A DNA stretch of 64,000 nucleotides from Methanomassiliicoccales archaeon (GTDB lineage Archaea; Thermoplasmatota; Thermoplasmata; Methanomassiliicoccales; UBA472), in contig CP058896.1 in NCBI GenBank assembly GCA_013415865.1, positions 1,655,957 through 1,719,956 on the forward strand, given 5' to 3'. The translations under genes were made by a program, and so were the position numbers. A model generated the notes under the pieces. The model did not search any database. It saw only the letters and a program-made list of their open reading frames with translations, and had not been told where the DNA came from. Positions 17,624 to 25,505 of this stretch are shown here, piece by piece; positions within the stretch are counted from its first letter, which is position 1, and each line of letters starts with the position of its first letter.

Positions 17624-18976
17624 ATGGCGATCAATATGGTCAAGGTCCCTGACATAAAGGTCGAGCCTCCGGGCCCGAAGGCAAGGGAGATAATCGAGGT
17701 CGACAAGGAATATCTCGCGACTTCAACCAAGACATCCCCGATAGCAGTAGAAAAGGCTAAAGGGGCTATAGTCCAGGATGTCGATGGAAACATACTTATC
17801 GATTTCTCATCGGGCGTTTCCGTTCTTAACATAGGTCACTGCCATCCTAAGGTCGTTAAGGCTGTCCAATCGCAGGCCGAAAAGGTAATGCATTTCGCTG
17901 GGACAGATTACTATTATAAGGTCCAAAGCGACCTGGTCAAGAGGCTGTCCCATCTCGCACCTGGGGACCGGTCCAAAAAGGTGTTCCTTAGCAACTCCGG
18001 TGCAGAGACCATCGAATGCGCGATGAAATTGGCCCGTTGGCACTTTAAGGACCGTAAGCAGTTCATCGCATTTACTGGCGCCTTCCATGGAAGAACAATG
18101 GGCGCGCTATCGCTGACGGCGAGCAAGAAAGTGCAAAGGGAGAGATATTTTCCGTTGGTCCCAGGAACGACACACATCCCATACCCCTATTGCTACAGAT
18201 GTCCCTATAGGATGGAATACCCTTCTTGCGACCTCTGGTGCGCTAAGATACTTAAGGAACATTATTTCGAGACGGTGCTCCCACCGCAAGAAGTGGCGGC
18301 GTTGTTCATGGAGCCTGTCCAAGGAGAAGGTGGTTACATCGTGCCCCCTAAAGATTGGGCCTCGACCATGATAAAGATCGTGAGAGACCATGGCATATTG
18401 GTCGTGGACGATGAGGTCCAGGCCGGGATGGGCAGGACAGGAAGGATGTGGGCCATCGAGCATTTCGACGTCATTCCGGATATCTTATGCGCAGCGAAAT
18501 CCCTCGGGTCAGGTATTCCCATAGGAGCAACCATTTTCCCTAAAGAGCTGGATTTTGGTGTGCAGGGGGCTCATTCCAACACGTTCGGAGGGAACTGCCT
18601 GGCATGTGTCTCGGCGTTGGCGACCCTTGATGTCATGGAGGAGGAAGGGTTGATCGGACAGGCGGAAAGAAAGGGCAAGATCATGTCAAAACGCCTCATG
18701 GAGATGTATGAAAGCAACGAATATATCGGGGACGTCAGAGGATTGGGGATGATGCAGGCCATCGAGTTCGTGATGGACAGAAAGACAAAGGAGCCTGCTA
18801 AGCATCTGAGGGACGACATCGTCTCGTTGGCCTCAAAAAGAGGAGTGATAACATTGGGGTGTGGTCGGTCTTCATTGAGATTGATACCTCCATTGGTCAT
18901 AGAGGATGAACATTTGAACGCCGGTCTTGACATCATAGAAAGTTGCATAAGGGATGCGGCAAGGGCTTGCAGATGA
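17624..18976 (+). CDS. Class III aminotransferase (archaeal ornithine / 4-aminobutyrate type)
   Basis: 450 aa PLP enzyme distinct from argD. Family marks: FLSNSGAETIECAMKLA, VVDDEVQAGMGRTGRMW, PLP lysine in LCAAKSLGSGIPIGA. A four-cysteine insert (CYRCPYRMEYPSCDLWC) is typical of the archaeal group that includes ornithine and GABA aminotransferases and the Thermococcales amino-acid racemases. A TATA-like box at 17590-17599 favours ATG 17624 over GTG 17612; 17636 is also possible. It overlaps the cupin gene by ATGA. The substrate cannot be assigned safely; ornithine breakdown or amino-acid racemisation are options. Confidence 0.85.
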   Translation: MAINMVKVPDIKVEPPGPKAREIIEVDKEYLATSTKTSPIAVEKAKGAIVQDVDGNILIDFSSGVSVLNIGHCHPKVVKAVQSQAEKVMHFAGTDYYYKVQSDLVKRLSHLAPGDRSKKVFLSNSGAETIECAMKLARWHFKDRKQFIAFTGAFHGRTMGALSLTASKKVQRERYFPLVPGTTHIPYPYCYRCPYRMEYPSCDLWCAKILKEHYFETVLPPQEVAALFMEPVQGEGGYIVPPKDWASTMIKIVRDHGILVVDDEVQAGMGRTGRMWAIEHFDVIPDILCAAKSLGSGIPIGATIFPKELDFGVQGAHSNTFGGNCLACVSALATLDVMEEEGLIGQAERKGKIMSKRLMEMYESNEYIGDVRGLGMMQAIEFVMDRKTKEPAKHLRDDIVSLASKRGVITLGCGRSSLRLIPPLVIEDEHLNAGLDIIESCIRDAARACR

Positions 18977-19320
18977 GAATATTTCGTTACGCTGACGCAA
19001 AAAAGGTCCAAGGAAGGGGCTACAGTAAAAAGGTGTTGGTCCCTGAAGAAGAACTGGGCATTCGAGGAAGCTTCATCCAAGAGGTCTCATTTAAAAAAGG
19101 GGACACAGTACAATTGCATCATCATAAGGTTCAAACTGAAGTGTTCATTGCCCTTTCGGAAGGAACTTTCATGATCAACGGGGAATTAATTAAACTCGGT
19201 CCTGGCGATGCGCTTCTATGCGAACCGATGGATGTACATGGAAACCCGGTGATAGAGAAGGACTTCAAGATATTGGTCCTTAAGATAAACCATGTAGAGG
19301 ATGATATAGAGTGGGACTAG
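18973..19320 (+). CDS. Small single-domain cupin
   Basis: 115 aa, one conserved beta-barrel. Metal-site residues appear in VQLHHHKVQTEVFIALSEG (two His plus Glu), and the second motif is GPGDALLCEPMDVHGNP. Starts at ATG 18973, overlapping the aminotransferase stop by 4 bases, so it is translationally coupled. Functions of such cupins range from sugar epimerases to sensors; coupling suggests it acts on or senses the aminotransferase substrate or product. Confidence 0.8.
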   Translation: MRIFRYADAKKVQGRGYSKKVLVPEEELGIRGSFIQEVSFKKGDTVQLHHHKVQTEVFIALSEGTFMINGELIKLGPGDALLCEPMDVHGNPVIEKDFKILVLKINHVEDDIEWD

Positions 19321-19343
19321 GATAGAAGAGATCTAAAGGGTGG

Positions 19344-19417
19344 AGCCACCAGAGGGATTTGAACCCTCGACCTGCTGATTACAAGTCAGCTGCTCTACCG
19401 GTCTAGGCTATGGTGGC
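19344..19417 (-). tRNA. tRNA-Thr (UGU anticodon)
   Basis: Acceptor stem GCCACCA/TGGTGGC, anticodon arm GCTGA-CTTGTAA-TCAGC with anticodon TGT, T-arm GAGGG-TTCAAAT-CCCTC and discriminator U. CCA is encoded at 19341-19343. No intron. One D-stem pair looks mismatched (C-A). Confidence 0.95.
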
Positions 19418-19771
19418 GCCGGCCTCGTAATGGACATCTACCATATAATTCTAATCTTCAAGAAAGAATCCAAATGAGGTAACTTGTAAGATCAAAGCTC
19501 ATTCATTGGTTGGATCGAAAGGCAAGGACCATCTGCAATCATACATTCATGATTCAGCGATGATCAAGAAGTATAGTTCGATCATTGATGGCGACAAATC
19601 GGAGTATTTCACTTTTTCCTTTATAATAGGGGAAATTTTGATTGTGTCAGTGAATGAACATCCATTAAAAAAATTTTTTAGAAAAGCCCCAAACAAGAAG
19701 ATCCGACATTGGTAAAAGGGAGTGCTCGAGAGCTGATATAATTTATCGCCTTGCGCATGACCGAGGACAGG

Positions 19772-19891
19772 ATGACCCTCCTATCAAAAGCTGATGCCCA
19801 AAGGATGAATGCCAGCAGGCATCAGGGAGAGAGGGTCGTCTATGCACAAAGTTTAAGAACGGTCAATATATCCACTGCTTCGCACATTTAA
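19772..19891 (+). CDS. Possible 39-residue protein or structured RNA
   Basis: A short open frame starts ATG 19772 (in-frame ATG also at 19757) and ends TAA 19889-19891, reading about MTLLSKADAQRMNASRHQGE at its start. A TATA-like TATAATTT at 19737-19744 predicts a transcript start near 19766. The same stretch holds nested perfect stems: 19774-19780 with 19831-19837 (GACCCTC/GAGGGTC) and 19792-19798 with 19818-19824 (TGATGCC/GGCATCA). The RNA reading is therefore equally possible. No family recognised. The 19418-19756 part holds nothing else I can support. Confidence 0.3.
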   Translation: MTLLSKADAQRMNASRHQGERVVYAQSLRTVNISTASHI

Positions 19892-19910
19892 GGGCAAATC
19901 GGTGAAGTTC

Positions 19911-20645
19911 ATGTCAACTGGCAAGAAGGTTTCCAAGGGAGACATAATCAAGTTCGACTTTGATGGGTACATTGCTGAATCCGGCGAGATGTTCGATACA
20001 ACAAATCCTGAGAACGCCAAGGCGAATGGCATATTCAATGAGAAATATAAGTATGCGCCAATGCCCCTTCTGGTCGGTGGAGGTCGTGTTTTTGAGGGTC
20101 TTGAAGAGGCCCTCACCGGTGCGACCGTCGGAGAAGAGATCGAGGTCATAATACCTCCAGAAAAAGCTGCCGGAGCAAGGGACCCAAAGCTTATCCAGAC
20201 GCACTCTGTCCGTGAGTTCTTAAAGCAGGACATCGAGCCAAGGCCAGGGATGGAGGTCAACATGAACAACAAGGTGGGCGTCATCACCTCCGTCACTGCT
20301 GGTCGTGTCAGGGTCGATTTCAATCGCCGTTTCGCGGGCGTAGCTCTAAAGTATAAGTTCAAGGTCCTTGAGATCATCGATGCTGATGAGGACAAGGTCA
20401 AGGCCATAATCGAGATGGACTATGGCACAAGCGAGGGTTTCAAGGTCAAGGTTGATGGCAAGAAGGTCACGATCACCCTCCCGGACGTATGCAAATACGA
20501 TCAGAAATGGATGCTCTCGAAGTACAAGGTCGTGGCCGACCTTCGGGAGGCCATGCAGGCCAACCCGATCGAGTATGTCGAGGAGTACGTCAAGCACGAG
20601 GAAAAGGCCCCGGAGGAGCTCGGTTCTGAAGAGGACAAGAGCTAA
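19911..20645 (+). CDS. Cytosolic long-type FKBP peptidyl-prolyl isomerase
   Basis: 244 aa SlyD-like archaeal FKBP. FKBP core: KGDIIKFDFDGYI, MFDTTNPE, PLLVGGGRVFEGLEEAL. The IF chaperone insert follows (KVGVITSVTAGRVRVDFN, then FAGVALKYKFKVLEI), and a ~95-residue C-terminal domain ends in an acidic tail EELGSEEDKS. No signal peptide, so it is cytosolic, in contrast to the anchored copy at 4753-5655. ATG 19911 has GGTGA at 5-base spacing; GTG 19902 is less likely. A TATA-like box is at about 19863-19871. Confidence 0.93.
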   Translation: MSTGKKVSKGDIIKFDFDGYIAESGEMFDTTNPENAKANGIFNEKYKYAPMPLLVGGGRVFEGLEEALTGATVGEEIEVIIPPEKAAGARDPKLIQTHSVREFLKQDIEPRPGMEVNMNNKVGVITSVTAGRVRVDFNRRFAGVALKYKFKVLEIIDADEDKVKAIIEMDYGTSEGFKVKVDGKKVTITLPDVCKYDQKWMLSKYKVVADLREAMQANPIEYVEEYVKHEEKAPEELGSEEDKS

Positions 20646-20693
20646 ACCATTTTTCTTCTTAATATCATTGGATAGAATAAGAGCGACAACAAC

Positions 20694-20768
20694 GGACGAG
20701 TGGCCTAGCATGGATATGGCAGCAGCCTCCTAAGCTGCAGGTCAGGGGTTCGAATCCCCTCTCGTCCG
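20694..20768 (+). tRNA. tRNA-Arg (CCU anticodon)
   Basis: Acceptor GGACGAG/CTCGTCC, anticodon arm GCAGC-CTCCTAA-GCTGC (anticodon CCT), T-arm AGGGG-TTCGAAT-CCCCT, discriminator G, CCA encoded at 20769-20771. A TATA-like CTTAATATC lies about 30 bases upstream. No intron. Confidence 0.95.
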
Positions 20769-20777
20769 CCATAATTC

Positions 20778-21509
20778 TCACTCCGTCATCATTTTCCTCT
20801 TCCTGAGCAATTTTTCACGGATGTCAGGGGACATCAGATCCCTTAGGGCATCCTTCCCGACCCATCTCGCAGATGGGTCCTTGCTTGATGCCAATTTTTT
20901 CGCAACGAGGATGGCCATCTCGAGGCCCTTGATATCACGTTTCCCTATCTGCCTCAAGGCCCAGCTGACCGCTTTTTTAACATTGTTGCGTTCATCCATT
21001 GAGCCTTGAATGACAAGGTCGAGGTATGGGGCAAAGCTTGACGATGGTGAACTTTTCTCTCTCACTGCGAGCACTGCTATCATCACGAACCCTGCCCTTC
21101 TAACGAACTCCCTGTCTGAGGAGCACCAGGGCTCCACAAACTCCCTGGCATATGGCGTTCTCGAAAATAGGTTGCTGCAACATTGGTCGCAAAGGTCCCA
21201 AGAATCGAAATCATCGCACCATTTGAACGCCATTTCCTTTTCGAAGGTCTTTGGGACCGCAACGATAGTTGCCATTATCATCGCCTCATGAATCCTTGTT
21301 GACCAAAGCTCAATGGCAAGGCGATTGTCCCTGGGCAAAGACCTTGCTCTGGCCCTTAACCATCTCACCGGGATCCCAAGGGCGTTCTCGACCTTGATTC
21401 CATACCGGGCCATTCCGATAAGATTTTCCTCATTCCTTAAGTTCTTCATCTCCTTCAGGATCATATCTGAGGTGAAATGAGGGTCGGTCTTACCATCTAC
21501 GTCCTTCAC
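20778..21509 (-). CDS. AlkD-like DNA alkylation repair protein
   Basis: 243 aa all-helical protein matching the HEAT-like DNA alkylation repair family (COG4912): IELWSTRIHEAMIMATI, DDFDSWDLCDQCCSNLF and EFVRRAGFVMIAVLAVR are the typical blocks, the last near the AlkD catalytic aspartate region. Likely removes alkylated bases by a base-excision glycosylase. Start is a GTG at 21509, near leaderless from a TATA-like run at 21524-21535. Its 3' end lies 7 bases from the encoded CCA of the convergent tRNA-Arg. Confidence 0.85.
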   Translation of the reverse strand: MKDVDGKTDPHFTSDMILKEMKNLRNEENLIGMARYGIKVENALGIPVRWLRARARSLPRDNRLAIELWSTRIHEAMIMATIVAVPKTFEKEMAFKWCDDFDSWDLCDQCCSNLFSRTPYAREFVEPWCSSDREFVRRAGFVMIAVLAVREKSSPSSSFAPYLDLVIQGSMDERNNVKKAVSWALRQIGKRDIKGLEMAILVAKKLASSKDPSARWVGKDALRDLMSPDIREKLLRKRKMMTE

Positions 21510-21577
21510 ATTTTTTATTAGGGAATAAAAAAAGAAAAATGTTTTTTAAGATGTTTTGCAGAGGAGAGAATGATCTT

Positions 21578-21910
21578 TCAATTCTTTATCGTCTCGCCAG
21601 TACGGATGCGTATGACCCTTTCGACCGTTGTTACAAAGATCTTGCCATCACCTATCTCACCGGTCTTGGCCGACTCAATGATCTTATTGATTACAACATC
21701 TGCCTTGCCATCTTCAACGATGATCTCGATCTTTTTCTTCGATAAGAGGTCCACACGGTATTTTCCTGCTCTGTGGGTGAACTCTAGACCCTTTTGTTCA
21801 CCGCGTCCTTTCACATCATAGACGGTCATCCCCATGATGCCGATCTCCTCTAATGCAGACTTTATGCTGTTCAGCTTCTCAGGTCTCACTATGGCTTCAA
21901 TCTTCTTCAT
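21578..21910 (-). CDS. glnK: PII nitrogen regulatory protein (GlnK type)
   Basis: 110 aa PII trimer subunit. Start KKIEAIVRPEKL, T-loop region GRGEQKGLEFTH, and C-terminal signature GEIGDGKIFVTTVERVIRIRTGE. The T-loop residue at the usual uridylylated tyrosine is His, as expected where uridylylation is absent. ATG 21910 has GAGGTGGG at good spacing. It follows amtB by 10 bases, so the pair is co-transcribed and GlnK should gate the ammonium channel. Confidence 0.95.
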   Translation of the reverse strand: MKKIEAIVRPEKLNSIKSALEEIGIMGMTVYDVKGRGEQKGLEFTHRAGKYRVDLLSKKKIEIIVEDGKADVVINKIIESAKTGEIGDGKIFVTTVERVIRIRTGETIKN

Positions 21911-21920
21911 AGGTCCCACC

Positions 21921-23267
21921 TCATAGTTCATACGCATTCTCACCGTGCTGGATTATATCAGCACCAACACGCTCTTCTTCCTTTGTCATCCTGATGGTCA
22001 TGACCTTCTTCATGATGGTCATCAGTACATACGTGATGGTGAAGGCGAAAGCAGCGACCGCGGCAACTGCTATCAGTTGCTTTAGAAGCAGATCGGTCCC
22101 TCCGCCATAGAACAGGCCATCTGCACCGACAGGATTTACGCTGGATGTCGCAAAAAGCCCAGTTGCTATGGCACCGAACATACCGCCCACACCGTGAACG
22201 CCGAACACATCGAGCGCATCATCGTATTTGAATCTCTTCCGCAATTGGATGCCACCATAACATATGACCCCGGCAGCGAGACCAATTATCAACGCCCCAG
22301 TGGTGTCAACGAAACCGGCAGCAGGGGTGATCGCGACAAGTCCGGCCACAGCACCTGAGGCAAGACCAAGGACGCCAGGACGACCTAATTGCAACCAGCT
22401 CATCAATCCCCACGTGATGGCGGCCATTGCTCCTGCTATTTCCGTGTTCACGACAGCCTGTACAGCAAGGCCGTTCGAACCAAGGGCGCTACCACCGTTA
22501 AATCCGAACCAACCGATGAACAACAGGGCTGTACCGAGCACGACCATGGGAATGTTATGTGGGTGTTCTCCATCTCCATTTTGAGCGCTCAGCCTTTTGC
22601 CAAGCACAAGGACCGCGGCCAAGGTGGTGACGCCAGCTGATATATGAACTACCGTACCCCCGGCGAAATCAAGCGCCCCAAGCTCAAATATCCATCCACC
22701 GCCCCACACCCAGTGCGCCACAGGTATGTACACTATAAAGGTCCAGACGGCCAGGAAAAGCACCAAGGCCTTGAGCTTCATCCTTTCAGCGATACCACCT
22801 ATGATCAGGCTGACCGTTATTATGGCAAAGGTCATCTGGAAGAACATATAGAGAAGGTGTGGTACGGTCTGTGGCATGTACGCTAAGCTTGCAGGTCCCG
22901 GGTCTTGTCCTACATCACTCATCATCAGGAAATCAAAGTTACCGATGATGCCATCCCCGCTGGCGTCAGGACCAAAGGCCAAGGTGTAACCGAACGTTAC
23001 CCAGATCAAGGTCACGAATCCGATGATTATGATCGTCTGACCAAGGACAGAGAGGAAGCTCTCCTTTCTCAACATCCCTCCATAGAAGAACCCCACAGCA
23101 GGGGTCATAAGGAACACAAGTGCGGCCGAGATTAATATCCAGGCCGTGTCCCCCGAATCTATGCTCGATCCGTCAGCTGCTGAGGCGTTCATCGCCAACG
23201 CTGGGAATAGGATCATCATCATCCCAAAGATGAGTCCGAATCTTATTGCTCTCGACATTCTAGACAT
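21921..23267 (-). CDS. amtB: Ammonium transporter
   Basis: Amt/MEP/Rh channel, 448 aa, about 11 membrane helices after a cleavable-looking signal segment (LIFGMMMILFPALAMNASA). The family regions DTAWILISAALVFLMTPAVGFFYGG, WFGFNGGSALG and FGVHGVGGMFGAIATG (pore His) are present. ATG 23267 has AAGGAGAG directly before it; ATG 23258 is the alternative. First gene of amtB-glnK behind a structured leader. The gene order (amtB first) is the reverse of the usual bacterial glnK-amtB order. Confidence 0.95.
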   Translation of the reverse strand: MSRMSRAIRFGLIFGMMMILFPALAMNASAADGSSIDSGDTAWILISAALVFLMTPAVGFFYGGMLRKESFLSVLGQTIIIIGFVTLIWVTFGYTLAFGPDASGDGIIGNFDFLMMSDVGQDPGPASLAYMPQTVPHLLYMFFQMTFAIITVSLIIGGIAERMKLKALVLFLAVWTFIVYIPVAHWVWGGGWIFELGALDFAGGTVVHISAGVTTLAAVLVLGKRLSAQNGDGEHPHNIPMVVLGTALLFIGWFGFNGGSALGSNGLAVQAVVNTEIAGAMAAITWGLMSWLQLGRPGVLGLASGAVAGLVAITPAAGFVDTTGALIIGLAAGVICYGGIQLRKRFKYDDALDVFGVHGVGGMFGAIATGLFATSSVNPVGADGLFYGGGTDLLLKQLIAVAAVAAFAFTITYVLMTIMKKVMTIRMTKEEERVGADIIQHGENAYEL

Positions 23268-23374
23268 CTCTCCTTTTTTAAGGACCGGGAGACCCCCGAT
23301 CTTCGAGGGCATTGACCATCGGACTCGTCATCCGATGGTTAAAGCGATAACCTATCGCTTTTTCATACCCTACA
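23268..23374 (-). promoter_or_regulatory. Structured 5' leader of amtB-glnK
   Basis: With a TATA-like TTTTAATATC at 23396-23405 (minus strand), the predicted leader is about 107 bases. It contains AAAGCGATA-GGT-TATCGCTTT (23341-23361, 9 bp), ACCATCGGA-7 nt-TCCGATGGT (23315-23339, 9 bp) and TCCTT-AAAA-AAGGA (23271-23284, 5 bp). The last pairs with the ribosome site just before ATG 23267. This looks like translational control, but DNA operators for a dimeric repressor are also possible. Confidence 0.55.
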
Positions 23375-23395
23375 GAACGCACGATAGACAAATTG

Positions 23396-23610
23396 ATATT
23401 AAAAATCTTTTATCATATACATATGTAGATGATTATGAGATAATATTAGATATATGTATAGCAAGAATCAAAAAATAATCATTTTTAATATTTATTTATC
23501 TAAAAATAAAAAATGTTATTTTCAAAATGCCATTCCAGCATAAATTTTAATAATAATATATTATATAAATATATTTATTATTATGATTCCTAAAGGAATC
23601 GACTAAGCAT
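23396..23610. other. AT-rich intergenic island with a terminator-like hairpin
   Basis: Roughly 215 bases almost entirely A and T, including many TTATTTAT and AATATATT runs, between amtB and the DGC protein gene. It holds the probable amtB TATA box at its left end and a perfect small inverted repeat GATTCC-TAAA-GGAATC at 23585-23600 just past the DGC gene stop. No gene seen. No Orc1/Cdc6 gene is in the window, so an origin role is unsupported. Confidence 0.5.
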
Positions 23611-23997
23611 TTACTTTACGGAACGAAGTTTTTCGAGGGTATATTCGAACATCTTGTCCATCTCTTCCTTGGAATACGACAATGTATCTGTTTTTTTCAT
23701 GCCGATGTCGGTCACGATGACTTGAAGAGTTGGAGCTATTCCATTCCTTTCAAGTATCTTTCTTGCGCATCCAACAGGGCATCCATCGACCACAAGGATG
23801 ACCTTTGCCCCTTTTGCTGCATTGATTGCCATCATACCCCCTCCGCCAACTGCAGCAATACAGGCCATCTTACCTATCCCTCTGTTCGTCATTTCTTTTG
23901 TAAGATCATTGGCCAACTGCCCCACATTACATGCTCCTGCACATGGGAACAGCATCAGCTCGCCCGGATTACAATTGCACTCTTCATCAATGTACAT
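23611..23997 (-). CDS. DGC-domain putative zinc-binding protein
   Basis: 128 aa. The central motif VVDGCPVGCARKILERNG defines the DGC domain, named for its Asp-Gly-Cys and four conserved cysteines; FPCAGACNVGQLAN supplies the other pair. A short CNC motif at residues 7-10 adds possible ligands. Family function is not established; zinc or another thiophilic metal is assumed. It is divergent from the disulfide oxidoreductase gene (107-base gap). Confidence 0.82.
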   Translation of the reverse strand: MYIDEECNCNPGELMLFPCAGACNVGQLANDLTKEMTNRGIGKMACIAAVGGGGMMAINAAKGAKVILVVDGCPVGCARKILERNGIAPTLQVIVTDIGMKKTDTLSYSKEEMDKMFEYTLEKLRSVK

Positions 23998-24104
23998 GTT
24001 AGCCCTAAAATAAGAACGGTCCCTTGATTATGTAATCATATCGCGGCTTCAAAATCAGAGGACCGGTAAAGTTATTATCCATCGGGCTCAGATAGCATTC
24101 CCAG

Positions 24105-25505
24105 ATGGGTGTGGAGATGAAGGAATACGATCTCATCGTTGTCGGCTCAGGTGCAGGGTTGTCCCTCGCGAGCCGCGCCAGGCAGAAAGATATGAAGGTC
24201 GCATTGGTCGAGAACGGTCCCCTTGGTGGGACCTGTCTTAACAGAGGTTGCATCCCGAGCAAGATCTTGACATACCCAGCAGAGATTGTCAGGACCATTC
24301 AGAATGCTTGGAGCATAGGTGTCAATGCGAGGGTCGAAAGTACTGACTTTAATCTTGTCAAGAAAAGGATGTGGGACCTCATACTTCCGGATAGGAAAGG
24401 GATCGAAGAAGGCATCAAGAGAGATCATGGGATTGCCCTTTACCACACCACAGGGACCTTCGTAGGCCCATTCACTATGAAGGTGGATGATGAGACCATA
24501 AAGGCCCCTAGGATCGTGATCGCTTGTGGCGTCAGGAGCCAAATACCCGAGATTCCAGGTCTTAAGGAAAACGGATTCCTCCTCTCTGAGACTATATTTG
24601 ATATTGTCAAGCTCCCAAAAAGCATGGTGATCCTTGGAGGGGGATACAAAGCCTGTGAGTTTGGGCATTTCCTTTCGGCGTTCGGCGTCGATGTGACCAT
24701 AATCGGTCATAATCCTTTCCTGCTCCCCAGGGAGGAACCTGAGGTAAGCGAAATGATGTTGGCCAAGGCCATGGGATATATGAAGGTCCATGTGAACAAA
24801 GAGGTGACCGAGGTAAGGAAGGGCCCGAACGGCAAGATGGTCATATTCCGTGATCGTTCGACAAAGGAGTTTGGGGAGGCGACAGCAGAAGAGATACTGG
24901 TGACGACAGGCGTTGTCAGCAATGCAGATACCTTGAACCTGCCATCTACAGGTGTTCAGCTAGACACCAAAGGATATGTTGTCGTTGACCAGTATCTTGA
25001 GACAACACAGCCAGGCATATGGGCCATGGGGGACGTAATAGGAAGGACAATGTTCAGACATACCGCCAACTACCATGTGGATGTTGTCTGGAGGAACATG
25101 TTCTCGAAGAACAAGACGCCCGTCGATGAGCACGCCGTTCCGCACGCGGTGTTCGCTTATCCAGAGGTAGCCTCGGTTGGCATGACCTTGGAAGATGCAA
25201 GAAGAAAAGGCATCAAGGTGCTGGTTGGAAGGGCAGACTATTTTGACACGGCCAAAGGTTATGCGATGAACGAAAAGGACGGGTTTGTCAAGGTCATCGT
25301 CGAGGCCAATACCTATAAGATTCTGGGGGCCAGCATAATCGGCCCTCATGCATCGATATTGCTCCAATCATTGGTATATCTGATGAACGCAGGAGACCAG
25401 ACCTTCATCCCGATAGCTAAAAGTCAGACGATCCATCCCGCATTGTCCGAGGTCGTGGTCAACGCATTTGGAAATCTTGAAGATCCAGATCACGTTCATG
25501 GATGA
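24105..25505 (+). CDS. Pyridine nucleotide-disulfide oxidoreductase (dihydrolipoamide dehydrogenase-like)
   Basis: 466 aa FAD enzyme. FAD motif DLIVVGSGAG (G-x-G-x2-x), redox disulfide GGTCLNRGCIPSK, NAD motif VILGGGYKACEFG, and the C-terminal His-Glu pair in IHPALSEVV. The NAD glycine motif ends KACEFG rather than the common IG-EF, a minor change. No 2-oxoacid dehydrogenase E1/E2 genes lie nearby, so the disulfide substrate is unknown: lipoamide, CoA disulfide or another thiol. TATA-like AGTTATTAT at about 24070-24078 suggests a leaderless ATG 24105; ATG 24117 is possible. The 3' end overlaps the convergent PHP gene by 10 bases. Confidence 0.88.
   Translation: MGVEMKEYDLIVVGSGAGLSLASRARQKDMKVALVENGPLGGTCLNRGCIPSKILTYPAEIVRTIQNAWSIGVNARVESTDFNLVKKRMWDLILPDRKGIEEGIKRDHGIALYHTTGTFVGPFTMKVDDETIKAPRIVIACGVRSQIPEIPGLKENGFLLSETIFDIVKLPKSMVILGGGYKACEFGHFLSAFGVDVTIIGHNPFLLPREEPEVSEMMLAKAMGYMKVHVNKEVTEVRKGPNGKMVIFRDRSTKEFGEATAEEILVTTGVVSNADTLNLPSTGVQLDTKGYVVVDQYLETTQPGIWAMGDVIGRTMFRHTANYHVDVVWRNMFSKNKTPVDEHAVPHAVFAYPEVASVGMTLEDARRKGIKVLVGRADYFDTAKGYAMNEKDGFVKVIVEANTYKILGASIIGPHASILLQSLVYLMNAGDQTFIPIAKSQTIHPALSEVVVNAFGNLEDPDHVHG

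Noticed and set aside
19506-19715. 69-codon frame after tRNA-Thr
   Set aside because: Composition unlike neighbours, no start signals, no recognisable domain.
23585-23600. NrpR operator
   Set aside because: The dyad reads TTCC-N4-GGAA inside out, unlike the GGAA-N6-TTCC type, and it sits after the DGC gene stop.
23380-23610. Replication origin in the AT-rich island
   Set aside because: No Orc1/Cdc6 gene or repeated origin boxes; AT richness alone is not enough.
24147-24791. 214-codon minus-strand frame inside the disulfide oxidoreductase
   Set aside because: Shadow of a strongly conserved gene; no protein family seen.
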